A DNA stretch of 64,000 bases from Pachyseris speciosa (taxonomy: Eukaryota > Cnidaria > Anthozoa > Scleractinia > Pachyseridae), in assembly GCA_016490735.1 (NCBI GenBank), contig JAEMWC010000015.1, positions 573,501-637,500 of the forward strand. The letters run 5' to 3'. Below the pieces are notes generated by a model. That model made no database searches and was not told the DNA's origin. It saw only the letters and a list, made by a program, of their open reading frames with translations. This document shows, piece by piece, positions 1 to 13,882 of this stretch; within the stretch, counting starts at the first letter, position 1, and the number at the start of each line of letters is the position of its first letter. The translations under genes were made by a program, and so were the position numbers.

Positions 1-565
1 TCTTTTGATTTATTTGTTTACAGTTTTAACAAGCGGTGTTTTCCTACCGAGACCGGCGAACTCCTATCTTGTAAATTCACGTGTGAACAGAAAGAGAAGC
101 CATTTTGAACCTGTTTTCAACTTAAATAGAGGTGACGAAAACCTGCCTCTCTAGCATCCCCTAAGTACACAGTTAGCGGATTCTGATTGGTTAAAAAAGG
201 ATTAAAAAACGTGTTGATGTGCGTCAACGATGAAGAAAAAAAATTGACCGAAACCTTAACGTGGTCGCCCTCGGCATCCCATGTAAAGAATGGGGGTCAT
301 CCGACTCGTTTTTTAGTTACAGGCCTATAAAGGTGTTTCTAGGAGGCAGTTCTGTTCCTATGGTAACCTTATATGTAAAAAAAAACTTGATCACGGCTTT
401 GTGAGGAATGATTGGAAAATGTTTTGATACCATGTACAAGAAAACAAACAAAAATTTGTGGGAGTATCGATCCATCAAAGAGTTGGTGTTTAAAAATAAC
501 GAAACTATTTTGAGTAAGACATACGGTTTAATTTAAGACGATTTTGAAGGAGGCCGGCGCCCCTC
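1..565. other. 3' flank of gene A
   Basis: No coding sequence is recognised. The plus-strand hexamer tttaat at 527-532 reads ATTAAA on the minus strand, 34 bases after the stop of gene A. The same hexamer lies 21 bases past the stop of gene B (36228-36233). It is a plausible conserved poly(A) signal giving a short 3' UTR, but this is inferred only from position and conservation. The rest of the stretch shows no clear similarity to the flank of gene B. Confidence 0.3.
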
Positions 566-987
566 TCATGTGGGTCTCTGACAAAGTATCACTGGAGCAT
601 TCTTCACTTCACCGTATGAATCACAAGGCCAGTCATTCCAATACCCTCCGGTAATGTGAACACAATTTTCTCTTCCATTGTGGTTGTCTGGCTGCCCAGG
701 GCCCCATTCCCAATTTTGCCCCTGGAAGAATGGAGTGTTGTTAATCCAGTAGAACTTGGAGTCAGCCCTTCGGAACAATCCAATCCACGCACCAAGCTCT
801 GTGATTGTGTTTTGCTTTGATATCAGTTTCCAAATGAAGTCGTTCTCATCGGATGACTTGATGATAGCAAGGCCCCCTCCGACATTCGCGCAAACGTTTG
901 CGGCGTCATCCCAGTTCCTGGTGGCAGTATCATCGACGTAGTACTTGTAGTTTTTGTAAGTGTGCCAGACCAGTTGAAACTGAGCAT
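566..987 (-). CDS. Gene A exon 13: C-type lectin domain 3 and stop
   Basis: The acceptor follows a pyrimidine tract (CAG at 990-988). The exon enters in phase 1 and ends with TGA at 566-568. It encodes a complete long-form CTLD with conserved aromatic and cysteine positions, the GAWIGL core, a QPD sugar-specificity motif (galactose-type in characterised CTLDs) and WND for calcium binding. This is the C-terminal module of the protein. It is only about 60% identical to the matching exon of gene B, against about 88% for the other two CTLDs. Residues that differ include the one after WND (Trp here, Leu in B). Confidence 0.9.
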
Positions 988-3900
988 CTGAAGGTACAAA
1001 AAAGAGAGGAAAAAACATAAAGATGGGACCAAATGAAGGAAATAAAAAGAAATACAGGTTAGAGAGGAAGCAAACCTTGGTACCTTAAAGACAATCCGGC
1101 TTTGGAAATGCCACGATTGCTCTAGCTTTCAAAGGGCTGGGTTTTTTTATCACGTCTCTGCTAATAGATTTTAAGTTATTAAATGTCATATTGGCCGTAA
1201 AACACAGAAAGCCATTTCTCAGTAAAGCTCCCCGCGTAATAGTCACATAGGCTTACTATGGGCGCACGTTTTTCGGACTATTCCGAATTGAGAATGTTCC
1301 GATCGACAAGGCGGTGATCGTGTTCTTTTTTTGGACCTTGTGTAAACCATATACACGTAGGAAAACTTCGTTGAGATAATTCTAGACTGTATTCAGAGTT
1401 AAATCGAGAATAAGACTTTACATTCTTCACGAGACGACATTCTCAGAAAACAGGAAGAGTTCAATGTTCAGTTCGTGGGGGTATAACGTGAGAACTCATG
1501 TGATAGTCGGCCCCAGTTTTCGACACACTTCCCCCCGTTGATTGATATCATCAATCAAAGTTCAAAGCTCAAGAAAATCTCACACAAAAAGCTAATCGCA
1601 AAAAAATACAGTTGATTTGCGAAATCTAGTGATAGTTAACAACTACAACTGGGACATCCTCATCCCTCACGACTCTCATAGGAACAAAGTTTGCCCTCTG
1701 AGGCACAAGGTTGGCAGGTTGGGTGTCCAGCCTCACTTCCAAGGGGTAGAGTCTCTGCACGGGGCGTCTTCCATTCTGAAGTAGGCGAATTGCCGGACTT
1801 TACTCGCACTACTGCACTCTGTCAGAGACAACGGTACGGTGCTGTTACTCTGTTTCTTTCGACCAGTCAAAGTTCCTTTCTTCAGTTCAAGGCGAGGATC
1901 TTATTCATTGTTTGGGATCTCAGAATTCTTTGGAAGATTCGGCCAGACCTCTTTGCTCTTCATAAAAAAATCGGGGCCACTCCACCACAAGTGATTGGTC
2001 ACAAGCTTAGAAGCCAATGAACCACGAGAACAGATATCAGCTGGATTAGAATATGAGGAGCAGTAATCCCACTGAGTTGGCTTCACGAGTCGACGAATCT
2101 CCACCACCCTATTTTCAATTGGACGAATTGCTTAAATTCTCTGTTCCCCCCCCCCAAATCCACCACAGAGCAATTGGGGAATCCAACCACCAGAATAAAC
2201 CTTCAGTGATCCTCCAAATGCTATCAAGACAGTGTTGATCAATCGAGCCAAAATCAGAGCACCCAGTAATTCCAGTCGGGGTATGGTGTCTCCATTGATG
2301 GGTGCAGCTCGTGTTTTCGATCACACAAGCTGGGTGAATACAGTTCCATCAGTAAATTCGACGCGTAAATAGACAATTGCTCCATATGCTTTCTCAGATG
2401 GATCATCAAATCCATGGAGTTGGACGCTTTGCAAATCTACTGATGATGAACCTTGAAAATAATGCCTCTTCAATTGTACTGCTCCGACCTCCTTCGCATC
2501 TTCAACAAGCTTCAGCTACTGTTCATGAAGAAATGAATCAGCAGAGTCGTCCCAGTCCATCTTAGACTTACAAACAGATTGGAAGATGATCCTCAGCAGA
2601 ATGATGACCGGGATCAGTAGAACAAGGGGGTCATACAGCTTACTTGTCGTACCAAGAATAGTTCTCTTTGTAACAGGATCACTACTCTTAGATTACAGTG
2701 GAGAAGCCAGGTCCATGGAGAGCACATCTTTCTCACTTTCCCATCCAACTCCAAGTACTTTAAATCTTACAGCGCTCGTGTTGCTCCTTGTCTTGAACAG
2801 AGAACTTGAGAAAGTCTGATCTTCCTCTTGAACCTGGTTTTCTTCAGCAGATTGAGTTGGAACTTCATTGACCTCGAGCGACTCACTTTCAGCTTCAATT
2901 CTTTCCTGTACTAGTGCAGAGTTAGAAACCCACTTTCGCATATTGAACCCTCCTCTCTTAAAAGATGACTTAAGATTGTTTTACATCTTAAAAACTAGAT
3001 CATCAGAATCGTCTCTGGCAACAAAGTCATCCACATACAAGCTTTTCAGCACACTCTCAGCAAATTCTTTGGAAATGTCACTGGAGGTTAGGTGATGACG
3101 AATGGTTGCATTTAACAAGAAGGGGCTTGAGGAAACGTCAAAGGCAACTCTTGCAAATCGATAAACTTGAAGATTCGGGTGTTTTCTGGTGATGTCATCA
3201 ACCCACAGGAAGCGAAGATAGTCACGATCTCTTGGGTCAACTGAAACATTCAGAAATGCTTTCTCAATGTCTCCTGTGATGGCCACCTTATGAACACGGA
3301 ACCTCATCGGGATGTCATAGATAAGGGGAGACAGCGGTGGACCAGCATAAAGACAGTCATTAAGGCTAGGTGTGGTTCTCTCTGCTCTAGCACTAGCATC
3401 ATAAACCACTCGCAACTTCGTGGTTTCCTTGTCAACACGAATTACTTCATGATGAGGGATGTAATGCACCTTTCCCACACCATTGTTAGTCCGTTGTTCC
3501 ACTGGTTCAACAATTCCTTGTTTCAGTTGCACTTGTATGACATCATAGTAGTGCCTTGACACATCAGGCTTAAGACTCAGACGCTTCAAGAGTTACACCA
3601 GCCTCGATTTGCATGACACAAAATTATCTTCCTTCCAGGAATTCAACTTCACTGACAAACTTGTCGTACAGAGTCTGACTGTTATCTTGGATTCCAAGAG
3701 ATTCATAGTCCCAGAATTTTCTCAGTTCAGATGCAAGCTCGTCATGATGGACAACACTTCATTCTACTTTCAGAACATGAGTCGCTGTGAGATTCACGGT
3801 GTTAGCATAGCCATTCAGTCATGACCATAGTGGGCCCTTTTAGGACAAATCCTAGTTTCGTAGCTAGTACAACAGGTTCCGATGGCGCACCCCTTATGAT

Positions 3901-6900
3901 AGAACCTTCAACCAAAGACCAGTAGTAATCAGCACCAATGAGAATACTGACTGTTACATCTCCTCCACCAGTTCTGTCAGCCAGAGGAAGGACATGGAGA
4001 TGTTCGTAGCTACACTGAGTAAGCTCGGTGGGTTGTTGCGTCAGGGGGACATACATAAACTTGAATATACACAGTTGCGTCGCATACTGTTTTGATGCCC
4101 ACTTGAACAATTTCACATGTTCGTAGCCTGGCGTCTGATTCTCCAAAGGCTTTGATCAGAAGTGAATCTTTACCAAGAACTGGTAGATCCAGTTTGTCTT
4201 TAACACACTGAGTCACATAAGATCGCTGACTGCACGAATCAAAAACGAGACGGAGATTTAGTGGATGGCTGTCATTGTCTGGACGTACAACTTCAGCATT
4301 TATTTGCACTCTGCGACAACACGGACCCTCTTGAATGATCCACGTACATACTAGTCGAGACATTGGCAACATTCTTAACTTGTTCTTGCCCTCCCAGAGT
4401 TTGTTCATAACTATCACAAATAGCTACATGATGGGCTCCTTGACAATTGAAACATTTCACAGTGCTCTTATACTTGCGTGACAGATGCCCGGATTTGAGA
4501 CAAAGATAACATCTGCCCTTCTTCCTAAGAACTTGCTTTCTAGACTCAGCAATGAGAATACTGACTGTTACATCTCCTCCACCAGCTCTGTCAGCCAGAG
4601 GAAGATAACATTTAGAGCTCTGATGGTCTTCATTGCAAAACGAACACCACACACGAGAGAACTGCTTCTTCCTAGCACTGTCAGAGTACAAAGCGGAAGT
4701 AGAAAAAGGTGACTCACCTCTTGAACACGAGCTTGAGGGCTTGCGATCCTTAGAGTTCACCAGACATTGTTCTCTTAAATTGCAGTTAATTGTGAAATTA
4801 ACGCAAAATATACTTCAATTCCAACGTTTCCGATTCCAAATTTCGTGAAATAGCAATTCTGAATTCCTCCAGTAATTTCTGAGTAATAATCGGCGTTAAG
4901 AAACAACCATACGTATAAGAAGAAATTTCCATACTTTCTAATCTACGAACACGCGACTCCACTGTATCGTACAAGCTTCGAAGACGCTTAACTTCACTTA
5001 TCGATGGCACCTTGGGAATGTTTGTAAGCGCCTCCATATGGCTAGAGATCACAATCTGTCGGTTTCCGAATCTTCTTTTGAGCAATTCGACGGCCTTTGC
5101 GTAGTTAGCGCTCGCTAGGGCAAGACCAGCGACCAGACTTTGGGCAGTGCCTGCTAGGAGAGACTTTAGATAGTTGAATTTATCCACTCCGGACAGGTTT
5201 GGTTTCTTGTGAACTGCTGACTCGAAAGATTTCCAAAAGGGATACCACTCGATGGGGTTTCCGTGGAAGTCTCAGCTCAAGCTTAGGTAGCTTTGCGTGC
5301 GTGTAAACTTTCGATGTGCAACTTTGGGAAATTCCCGCGCTTTCTGGAGAAATGGATTGCTGCGAGACTGGGGGCAATTGCTGATTCTCTCCTTGTGATT
5401 TTTGCGCTGCCAATACAGATTCTAAATCCACTATACACTCCTGGATATCACTTGTTAGATTACAGCTCTCAGAAACAGAAGCTCCAGAATCCAGAACCTG
5501 AAGCTCCGAACACTTGGTTTGAAGAGCGTTACGAAGAAGTTGCAGCCTTTTCACATCAATTGGATTCCCTCGGCGATGAATTCTTGAGCATCAGCGATTG
5601 TTTTCCGCACAAAATTTCGATGGCTGTCGCGAAACGTTATCAGATTCTTCAGTTTCTTCTTCCCACTCATGGTTCCCGCGAGCCTTCAGATTCGCCCTTT
5701 CATAACAAATCTACACATAAGACCTCTTCGAAGACGATTTTTAAAAGTCCAGGTTTCTAAGTTCCCGGGTCTCGGCACCAAATATACACGTAGGTCAACT
5801 TCGTTTGGAACAACCAGGAAATACGAGTAAACAATAATCCAGTTTCTATGAAAAGTATGTTACATTCGGAATCCATTGTGTCAACGACCTTCTTTTTGAT
5901 CTTGATAATGTTCAATCTTTTAACAAAGAGGCAAGAAACATCGCCAGAAATAATATTTTAATGTGGACCGGCCTGCGCCACTCTGTACCTGTAGTGTAAC
6001 CTTCGAGAATGCTCTAGAAGTTGCGGTTTCATGCTTAGTCATCCATGACATAGTATATAAATAGAATCTACTGTAATCATACGGAATGTTCTAGATTCTC
6101 AGGCATACCTATAAAAGCCGAGCTTGTAACAAGATGTTGTTGTAGTTGGAGTTGCTGGTATTGCCAGCTAGATATCAATAAAGGTGTATGTTGCAGAATA
6201 CTAGACAATCCACCCTACATGGGGATTATAAATGTGCCTTCTGTAAACAAGAAGCCGAAACCATCTACCATCTGATGCTTCACTGTTTTTACTCAAAACA
6301 ATTTTGGAGGCATTTTGAATCCTACTTCTATTCAATAACAATAACAGGTCCCCCTAAATCTCAGAGATGTGTTGTTTCAGTATCATCACTTCAAAATGTA
6401 TCTTGCTCAATTACTTGTTAATCATAGGAAAGTTGTACCTTTGGGATTGCAGAAGGAACAAAGTTCACCCTAGAATACATGGCTTTCAAACAAAACTAAA
6501 AAATAAATATGAAATAGAAAAATATATATGCGCTAGAGACAATAAAATGAGAGAATTATATAGTAAATGGACAATAGCATCCTGTTTAAGTCGATCATAA
6601 TTTATGTAAAATCTTTTGAATGTATGTGTACTGTATGAGTCATTATTTTATGTATAAAAATAAGGGTGTGAATGTAGTATGTACGTATGCAGTAATTAAA
6701 ATAGAAAACGTCAATGTATATATAATCGCAGATTATAATGTTTGTATCTAAATGTAGCCTTTCACTATACGCTGTGTGTTGAGAATTAATAAAGTGTATA
6801 AAAAAACTTCGTTGAGATAATTCTAGACTGTATTCGGAGTTAAATCGAGAATAAGACTTCACATTCAGATTCTTCATGAGACGACATTCTCAGAAAACAG

Positions 6901-7812
6901 CAAGAGTTCAATGTTCAGTTCGTGGGGAGTATAACGTGAGAACTCACGTGATAGTCGGTCCCAGTTTTCGACAGATCTAATTAGTATTCCGTTCATTCTG
7001 CTTCTGATAGAATATTGGTTGCCAGGAATACGCAGAATGTGAAATTTTTCGGAAAATCTTTGGCGGGAATTTGTGCGCGGTCCGCCAAGCCGGTGACATG
7101 GCACCGGAAGTCAGGCTCAGATGCTCGGTCCAGTCTATTCCGCGCGCTGTTCTCACGTCACTTCCGCCAAGAGTATTCCTTTTCCAGACTATGCTTTTTT
7201 TGGAAAACTTTATTCCGCTTATTCTTTCATTCTTAAACCGAACTAGGAGTGAGCAGAATAGTCCCAAAAATGCCTCCTATGAAAACCATTTGCGAATCCG
7301 CTGTTGATTCTCATTAACGATGATGCTGCATTTCTGACCCCGGATTGACAAGCTATTCAGGAAAAATTCAACAGTAATGGTAGCCAGGAAGGCTTTTTTG
7401 GCGTTTCCCAGCTTTTTTCTTGCCTTGAACTTATTAACAAACAAAGATGATGTTGTGCATTCACAAATCAATTCACCTTCTATAAAAGATCTTCACTAGA
7501 ATGGTTTTCAATTGATTGTCGAAAGTAATTCTAAGTTGCTTTGGCGTTGCTGTTCTTCTCTCTGTGATTGGTTAGCAAAACTCGCGCCACTTTCTCGACC
7601 AGTGATAAGCAAAACCAAAACCAATTGTGACGTCATCACGCACATTTTCCCGCGCTTGGCGCCGGCTTTACGTAGTTGCTGCGAATACTGATTGGCTCAT
7701 TACGCTGTGTGTGTCTGTTGAGATTGGTCAGAATAATTGCTTTGGTATTGGTTTTATGACACTTTAATAGGTATACTCCTAAAACAGTATACACTGTACT
7801 AGGAGTTATGAA

Positions 7813-7873
<61 letters not shown>

Positions 7874-8758
7874 GAATGCTACCTTGAATAGATGGAAAGA
7901 AAAAAAAATGCATGGTCAATTCCTGCGTGATATGCCAGAGACAGTTGACAAAGACAAAATCTGGGAATGGAGCAGAAAAAGTGACTTAAAAATCGGAACT
8001 GAAGCACTTATTATTGCAGCCCAAGAACAGGCACTGAGAACGAATTATGTCAAGTTCAACATCGACAAGTCAGTGGATTCCCCACTTTGTAGATTGTGTG
8101 GCGAGAAGGGTGAAACAATAAACCACATTATTAGTGAATGTAGCAAACTGGCACAGAAAGAGTGCAAGAGAAGGCACGATAATATTACCAGATTGGTGCA
8201 CTGGAAACTCTGTTGTAAGTATGATATAGACAGAAGTGAGAAATGGTATGAACACCAACCAGAAGGGGTTGTGGAAAACGAAAGTTATAAGATCTTGTGG
8301 GACATGATTATTCAGTGCGACCATATCATCGCAGCCAGAAACCCTGACATTGTTGTCGTAGAAAAGGAAAATAACAAGGAAATCATTGTGGATATTGCGT
8401 CACCATGGGACCACAGGGTGCATGAGAAGGAAGGAGAAAAAGTTGAGAAATATCAGGATCTAAAGAGAGAAGTTAAGAATTTATGGCGGGTGAGACACGT
8501 AGAAATTGTACCGATAGTTGTTGGCGCACTTGGAGGGGTAAGCAAAAGGTTAGATGGATGGCTTGCGAAGCTAGGAATTGCTATCAAGACAGGACTCCTG
8601 CAGAAAACAGCCTTGCTAGGAACAGCAAGGATTCTGAGAAAGCTTCTTGAAAATTAACAAGAAGGAATGACCCAAAGGACCTTTGGCCATTGGCTATGGC
8701 TTGCTTCTTTGGTGTAAAAGCGGCATAACATCTGCCAGAGCGTAAGCGTTATGAGAAG

Positions 8759-8806
<48 letters not shown>

Positions 8807-11800
8807 TATATAAATGAATAATAATTATGGATAAAAGAGAAAATTATTTGCAATGTCAAATCTTAAAATAGGTATCTAAATTTTTAAAATTAGTGTTTAC
8901 ATGATTTATCTACACTAAAATTTAATATTATAAAAACCTAATCATTGATCTTATGGTCGGCATTATACCATCAGTGAGGGGAAAAAGATCAGTATCACTA
9001 CTTGAAAATCACCCTAGGATTTTATATGGTTAAAAGATTTTCTTATGCGTGAAAGTTGTTGAAAAATGAAATCACCTGAAGGGAAAAAGCACCATGGAAC
9101 ATGAGGCACACTACTGTCAAAGCAACATCCTCTCTTTTCGCATTCATGCTCTGTAATCTCGCTGTAGCCACAGATTGATCTTCTGTTGGGATGATCAGCT
9201 GGACATTTTGAAACTGAATCAAACATAAAAATAACAGTAATCGTATTATCAATGCAGCACATCAAGCTGAAGTACTCATTAAAAAAAACTACAGCATGAT
9301 AATAGGCCAAGTTGCATGAGATTTGAATTCTTACAAAGCCAAGAGAAATGTAAATCAGATGATACAAGGAGAATTAATTTTCATTCGCCACCAAATTCAG
9401 GAGTTTTCTTTAACTTTTTTAAAAACATTCTGGAGCAACATGTTGTTGCAGAAAAGTGTTCAGCCAATTTTAGGTTTCTTGGACAACGACTTTGAGATTT
9501 CATAACCCTATTCCGCCTTAGCTGCTTTTTTCTCTTTTTCTCTTTCTTTCCTATACTACGAAGAGCCCCAACCCCACTAGTAATCGCAAGAGTCAAAGCT
9601 ATGACCGTGAGACTCAAAGGGTACAAAACCAGCCCTTGGAGTCTACAAAGTACAACGATCACTAGATATGGAATCAGTACTAGGTTAGTTTTAAAGAGCC
9701 GCCATCTTAGATCTTACACTCAAAAACCAACGCTTTAAAGGGTTGCTGTCACGAAAAGTCTTGTTGGAAGTTTGTTCAAACTGTGAGAGAGTACATTTTT
9801 TTATTACACGAACGGCCCGTATAAAATGTAGAGGTAGATTTCAAATGATTTCTTGAAAGAAAAAAAACGGAAGTTATTTTATGGCGATTTTTCCGAGACA
9901 CAATGTATGAAAAAACTTGATAAAGTTACCCTAACTTTTTCAAATTGAAAACCATTTCCTCCTCGTCATTTGCGACCATAGACAGCCGCAAATAGCTAGC
10001 AAATAGTTTAAATGCACATAATACATACTACGAAAGAAAACTACAAAGTGTTTTAACGTTCTGTTGTTGCAAATACATCTTTGAGTTTATCCAAATTACG
10101 CGACACGGTGCTCCTTTAAAATATGTTTGAAAGAAAAGGGGAAAAAACCAAAATAACGTTAAAGAAAAGATAGTTAAACAAAAATAAATAAATTAATTAA
10201 TTAATTAGCAAATGAATAATTAAACTTACAAATAATTAATTAGGAACCTACATCGTATAGGCCTTTGGCAGACAATAACCGGGGCTCTTCCCAAGTCATT
10301 GTAGGCATTACAGCGGATATCCTTCCATTTTCCCTGAACTGTGACGCCACAGTTTTCCAGTCCTTGATAGTTGTTTGGTTCCCCGTACTCCCATGGCGAA
10401 TACTGCCCCTGTAGAGGAGTGTCATCTATCCAGTAGAATTTTGTGTCGGGCTTGCGGATCAAACCAATCCAAGCACCATACTCTCTAACTGTACTCTGGG
10501 AGTAGATCAGATCCGTAACAAATGAGTTCTCAGCCGCTGACCTGATTACGACGAGGTCCCCTCCGTTGTTCTGGCAAATTCTTCGAGCGTCTTGCCACTG
10601 AGTGGTGCTAGTATCGTCAACGTAGTAATTCCAGCCACCAAAAGTGTACCAGACTTGGTTTCCTGTGCAAAGGTGACAGAACCAAAGAATCATGTGGTCA
10701 GATCACTGAAAACATAGACCGTAAGGCGCAGCTATGAAAGAAAATAAGGTAAAGAAAAACCTCAAGAAACTCATCCAAAGTAGGCGGTGTCAGATGTTTA
10801 GCTATGTTTAATAGACGAGAGAGCGAGCATAGTAAAACAAAACACAATGCTATAAAATCTTACTCCGGATAGGTCTCTGGCAAAGAGTAACTGGAGCTTC
10901 AACCGCATTGCCATAGGCATCACATGGCAAGTCATTCCATTGCCCTTGTATCATGTGCCCACACTTTTCCAATCCATTCGAGTTGTCTGGATTCCCGGCT
11001 TTCCATTCTTGATACCCTGAGAGGACTGGTGTCTGGTCAACCCAGTAGAGCTGCGAGTCATCCTCTCGTCTGTAAATCCCAATCCATGCACCAAGTTTCG
11101 CCTTTCTGTGCTGTGCTGATATCAGATCCCAAATGAATTTGTTTTCCCCGGGTGACCTGATTACAGCGAGATCTCCACCATTATCTAGGCATATTTTTCG
11201 AGCATCTTTCCAGTAAATGGTAGAGGAGTCATCGACGAAGTAATTCCACTCTCCGAAGGTGTGCCAGGTAGGCGGAAAAGCTGAAAAAAAAAAAAAGATT
11301 AATAAATAGGGTGAAACCATTGAGACTATGGGGGTAGTATCTTTGAGAATGTGAATAAAAACAACTGATCAGCGACTAATCACCGGAAGCTATTGCTTCT
11401 GACTGTCGTTTGAAATAAGGAAAATTGAAATGCTCCAGATACATATTTCAAATGGAAATAGGTAGAAGTGTTAGCCCATGGCTACGTTTATTCCCTTAAG
11501 TACGTTTTCACCATGCTGCTACAAACTCGGAGTTTCTCTATACCAGGATTTCAATTAGAGTAGATTACGACTTTTTTAAATATTAATTCACAACAGGCTT
11601 ACTCTGTGACATTTTGTCATAACGACGCATTTAATTTTAGTCAAGACCACTTTATTATATTTTTCCAAAGAGTACATTGATAAAAGACCTGACACCGCAG
11701 GTAGCGAAAGCCAATCCAGGCGAGCCAGTAGAAAGAAAAATAAACGAAATCTGGTAGCCTCAGTTCAAGAGAAAAAGAAACGTATTACAGAAGAAGCTAA

Positions 11801-13810
11801 AGAAAACCTACCTTAGAGAAAGACATATATATTAATTTATTAAAAGATACACTGTAAGAATCTTAGAACAAAATCGAAGTAGTTGAAACAAAGCAGGATC
11901 GGACAATAAGGATGACAGCTATGAAGACTATAGATTAACTTTTGAAATGATAGATTCTAAATCTTCATTTTCTAATAGATTAAACAAAATTATTTGAAGT
12001 TTCTTTTTAAAAGTAACTTTAGGAAGTGTCCTTAGCTTAGTTGGTATCTCATTAACAGCTTGACACCAATTCTTGAAAATGATTTCAATGTTTGATTTCT
12101 GGATATAGATATTCTGAGAGACCGAGGATCGTGTATTGTAAGAATGAATTTTCGCAGTATGAATGAATAGGTTCTTTTGATTTGACAGGGCAAGGTCGTT
12201 GCTTACATCATGCATTGATTCAGCTTGTAATTTGTAATGACGTAATCAGCTAACATTTTGCAATGACGATTGCGGCATGTGGTAATAATGTGCGCATTTT
12301 TGCAATAAAGGTGCAGCATTTCCTAACAAATCCAACCTACGCATTTTTTAGTAAGGGCTGCAGCATTTTGTAATATTTGTAAGGTTGCGCAAATTGTAAA
12401 ACGTTTGATGTAAATTGTAATGAGTTACTTCAAATGATGTTAATGTGGCAACCGACACCGTTGATCGTCGTGACTGGGATGAACACAGGTAGGAAAATCG
12501 ACAAAATGGCGTTAAAATGGACTGGAAGGCACAAGGCGGATATGGAATAAAGGTAAGAAGGCTTTACAGGTCATATTTTGAGTGAGGCTTTCAAACTGAC
12601 AGTGTAATGTAATTTTTGTCTGCTCTCATCTCTAGTAACCTGGTGGGCAGGATATTTTTTTTCCCTTAGTGCTGTAATTTTTTTCTATTACATTTGTGCT
12701 GCATGCAATTTTTTTTTCGAGAAGCGCTTGCAGGAAATTTTTTTTCAAAATCACCCACCCCCACCCTCAAGAGTTAAATGGTCGGCCCCAGTTTTTTGCG
12801 GTTTACCTTGCGGTAGAAATCTGTCATCGGGGACATTGCCAAGTGCCACCCCAAGTTTTCCTGTTGGAAAATCCTTTGAAAATCGGCAAAAACATCAAAG
12901 TTACCGTAGTGCTTGGGTGAGGCAGGCGGATTTTGGAAAACTCGAGCTAAACAATAGAAATCACAGAGATAAGTAAACAGTCAATGCTTGTCAGTGAAAC
13001 GTGGCGAATTTGAAACACGATCAATGGAACAAAACGAGGGAATTTTCAGACTTTCGTGCTTTTGTTATGGCCTAACGAGGCTATTACTATCCTTCGGCAT
13101 TTCAAAGTTTTTACGAAAACTCTCTACAGGCGAGCCAAATACAGGCTCCGCAGGCGAGCACTTCACAAGCTTATAAGCCGTTTCAAGGTTTTTATGGGAA
13201 CTATCTTCAGGTGAGCCAAATGCAGTCTTCGCAAGCAATTAAGTACTTGATCTTCTTCATCTTCAACATCGTCTCGTGAAACTGTAGAGGGACGAAAACG
13301 ATCCTACGACAAATGGTCGGACGACGAAGAGAAAATGCTGATCAGTCTCCGGGCTGAGAACAACGATCGCATGAACATAAGCTTTTCTGATCTCAGGTCT
13401 TTGGCCTACTTCAGTTCTCAATGTGTCAAAACAAAGAGAATTAGCTCCCACTTGTGCGACCCTCCACGGTGTGACTTTTTTCGGTTGCGGTTTCACAATT
13501 TCGGGGTTTTCTTAGCAGTCGTTTTTGGGGAATTCGTGAAATACCAGATCTATATGTTTGTTTTCACATTTGATGGTTATATCTTCCCATCTCTATGTAA
13601 CAAAGTAATCACAAATCCTTCTCAATAGAACAATAAATTAAACTCGCCCACCTTGATATACTTTGCTCTCTAGCTCCATCTACAGCATGTATTATCTTGA
13701 GGTGCCCAGTGTTAATAAGCTTTCAGCTTCTACTGGGTTCCCTCGCTACATCTCTATTAGTTTGGTGACTGCTCTATGTATCTTCTGTAACGTTTTTTTA
13801 TGTAGCCAAA

Positions 13811-13841
<31 letters not shown>

Positions 13842-13843
13842 AA

Positions 13844-13882
<39 letters not shown>

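Larger units (their letters stand above)
988..9075 (-). other. Gene A intron 12, 8.1 kb, filled by nested transposons
   Basis: The ends (about 1080-1265 and 7285-7790) match the corresponding gene B intron (38440-39075), so everything between about 1265 and 7285 is an insertion specific to gene A. That insertion is a BEL/Pao retrotransposon carrying a LINE, apparently seated in an older TIR element. A LINE tail between AAT arrays follows at 7812-8806. The remaining 8807-9075 is AT-rich and shows nothing recognisable. Confidence 0.6.

Noticed and set aside
604..941. Other-frame and antisense frames over the CTLD3 exon, and similar shadows over the other exons
   Set aside because: The CTLD, TSP1, trefoil, ApeC and MACPF readings have domain motifs and correct splice phases. 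The overlapping frames have none.
5293..5760. 155-codon plus-strand frame as a gene
   Set aside because: It is antisense to the BEL gag region, which has recognisable gag content and an adjacent primer-binding site on the other strand.
1526..5781. An endogenous virus
   Set aside because: Motif order and primer site match BEL/Pao LTR retrotransposons. No envelope-like frame is present and the element is frameshifted.
10226..10693. CTLD2 as a separate single-exon lectin gene with its own start and stop
   Set aside because: The frame enters through a proper acceptor with matching phase in both paralogues and lacks a signal peptide. The upstream Met-containing part is intron.
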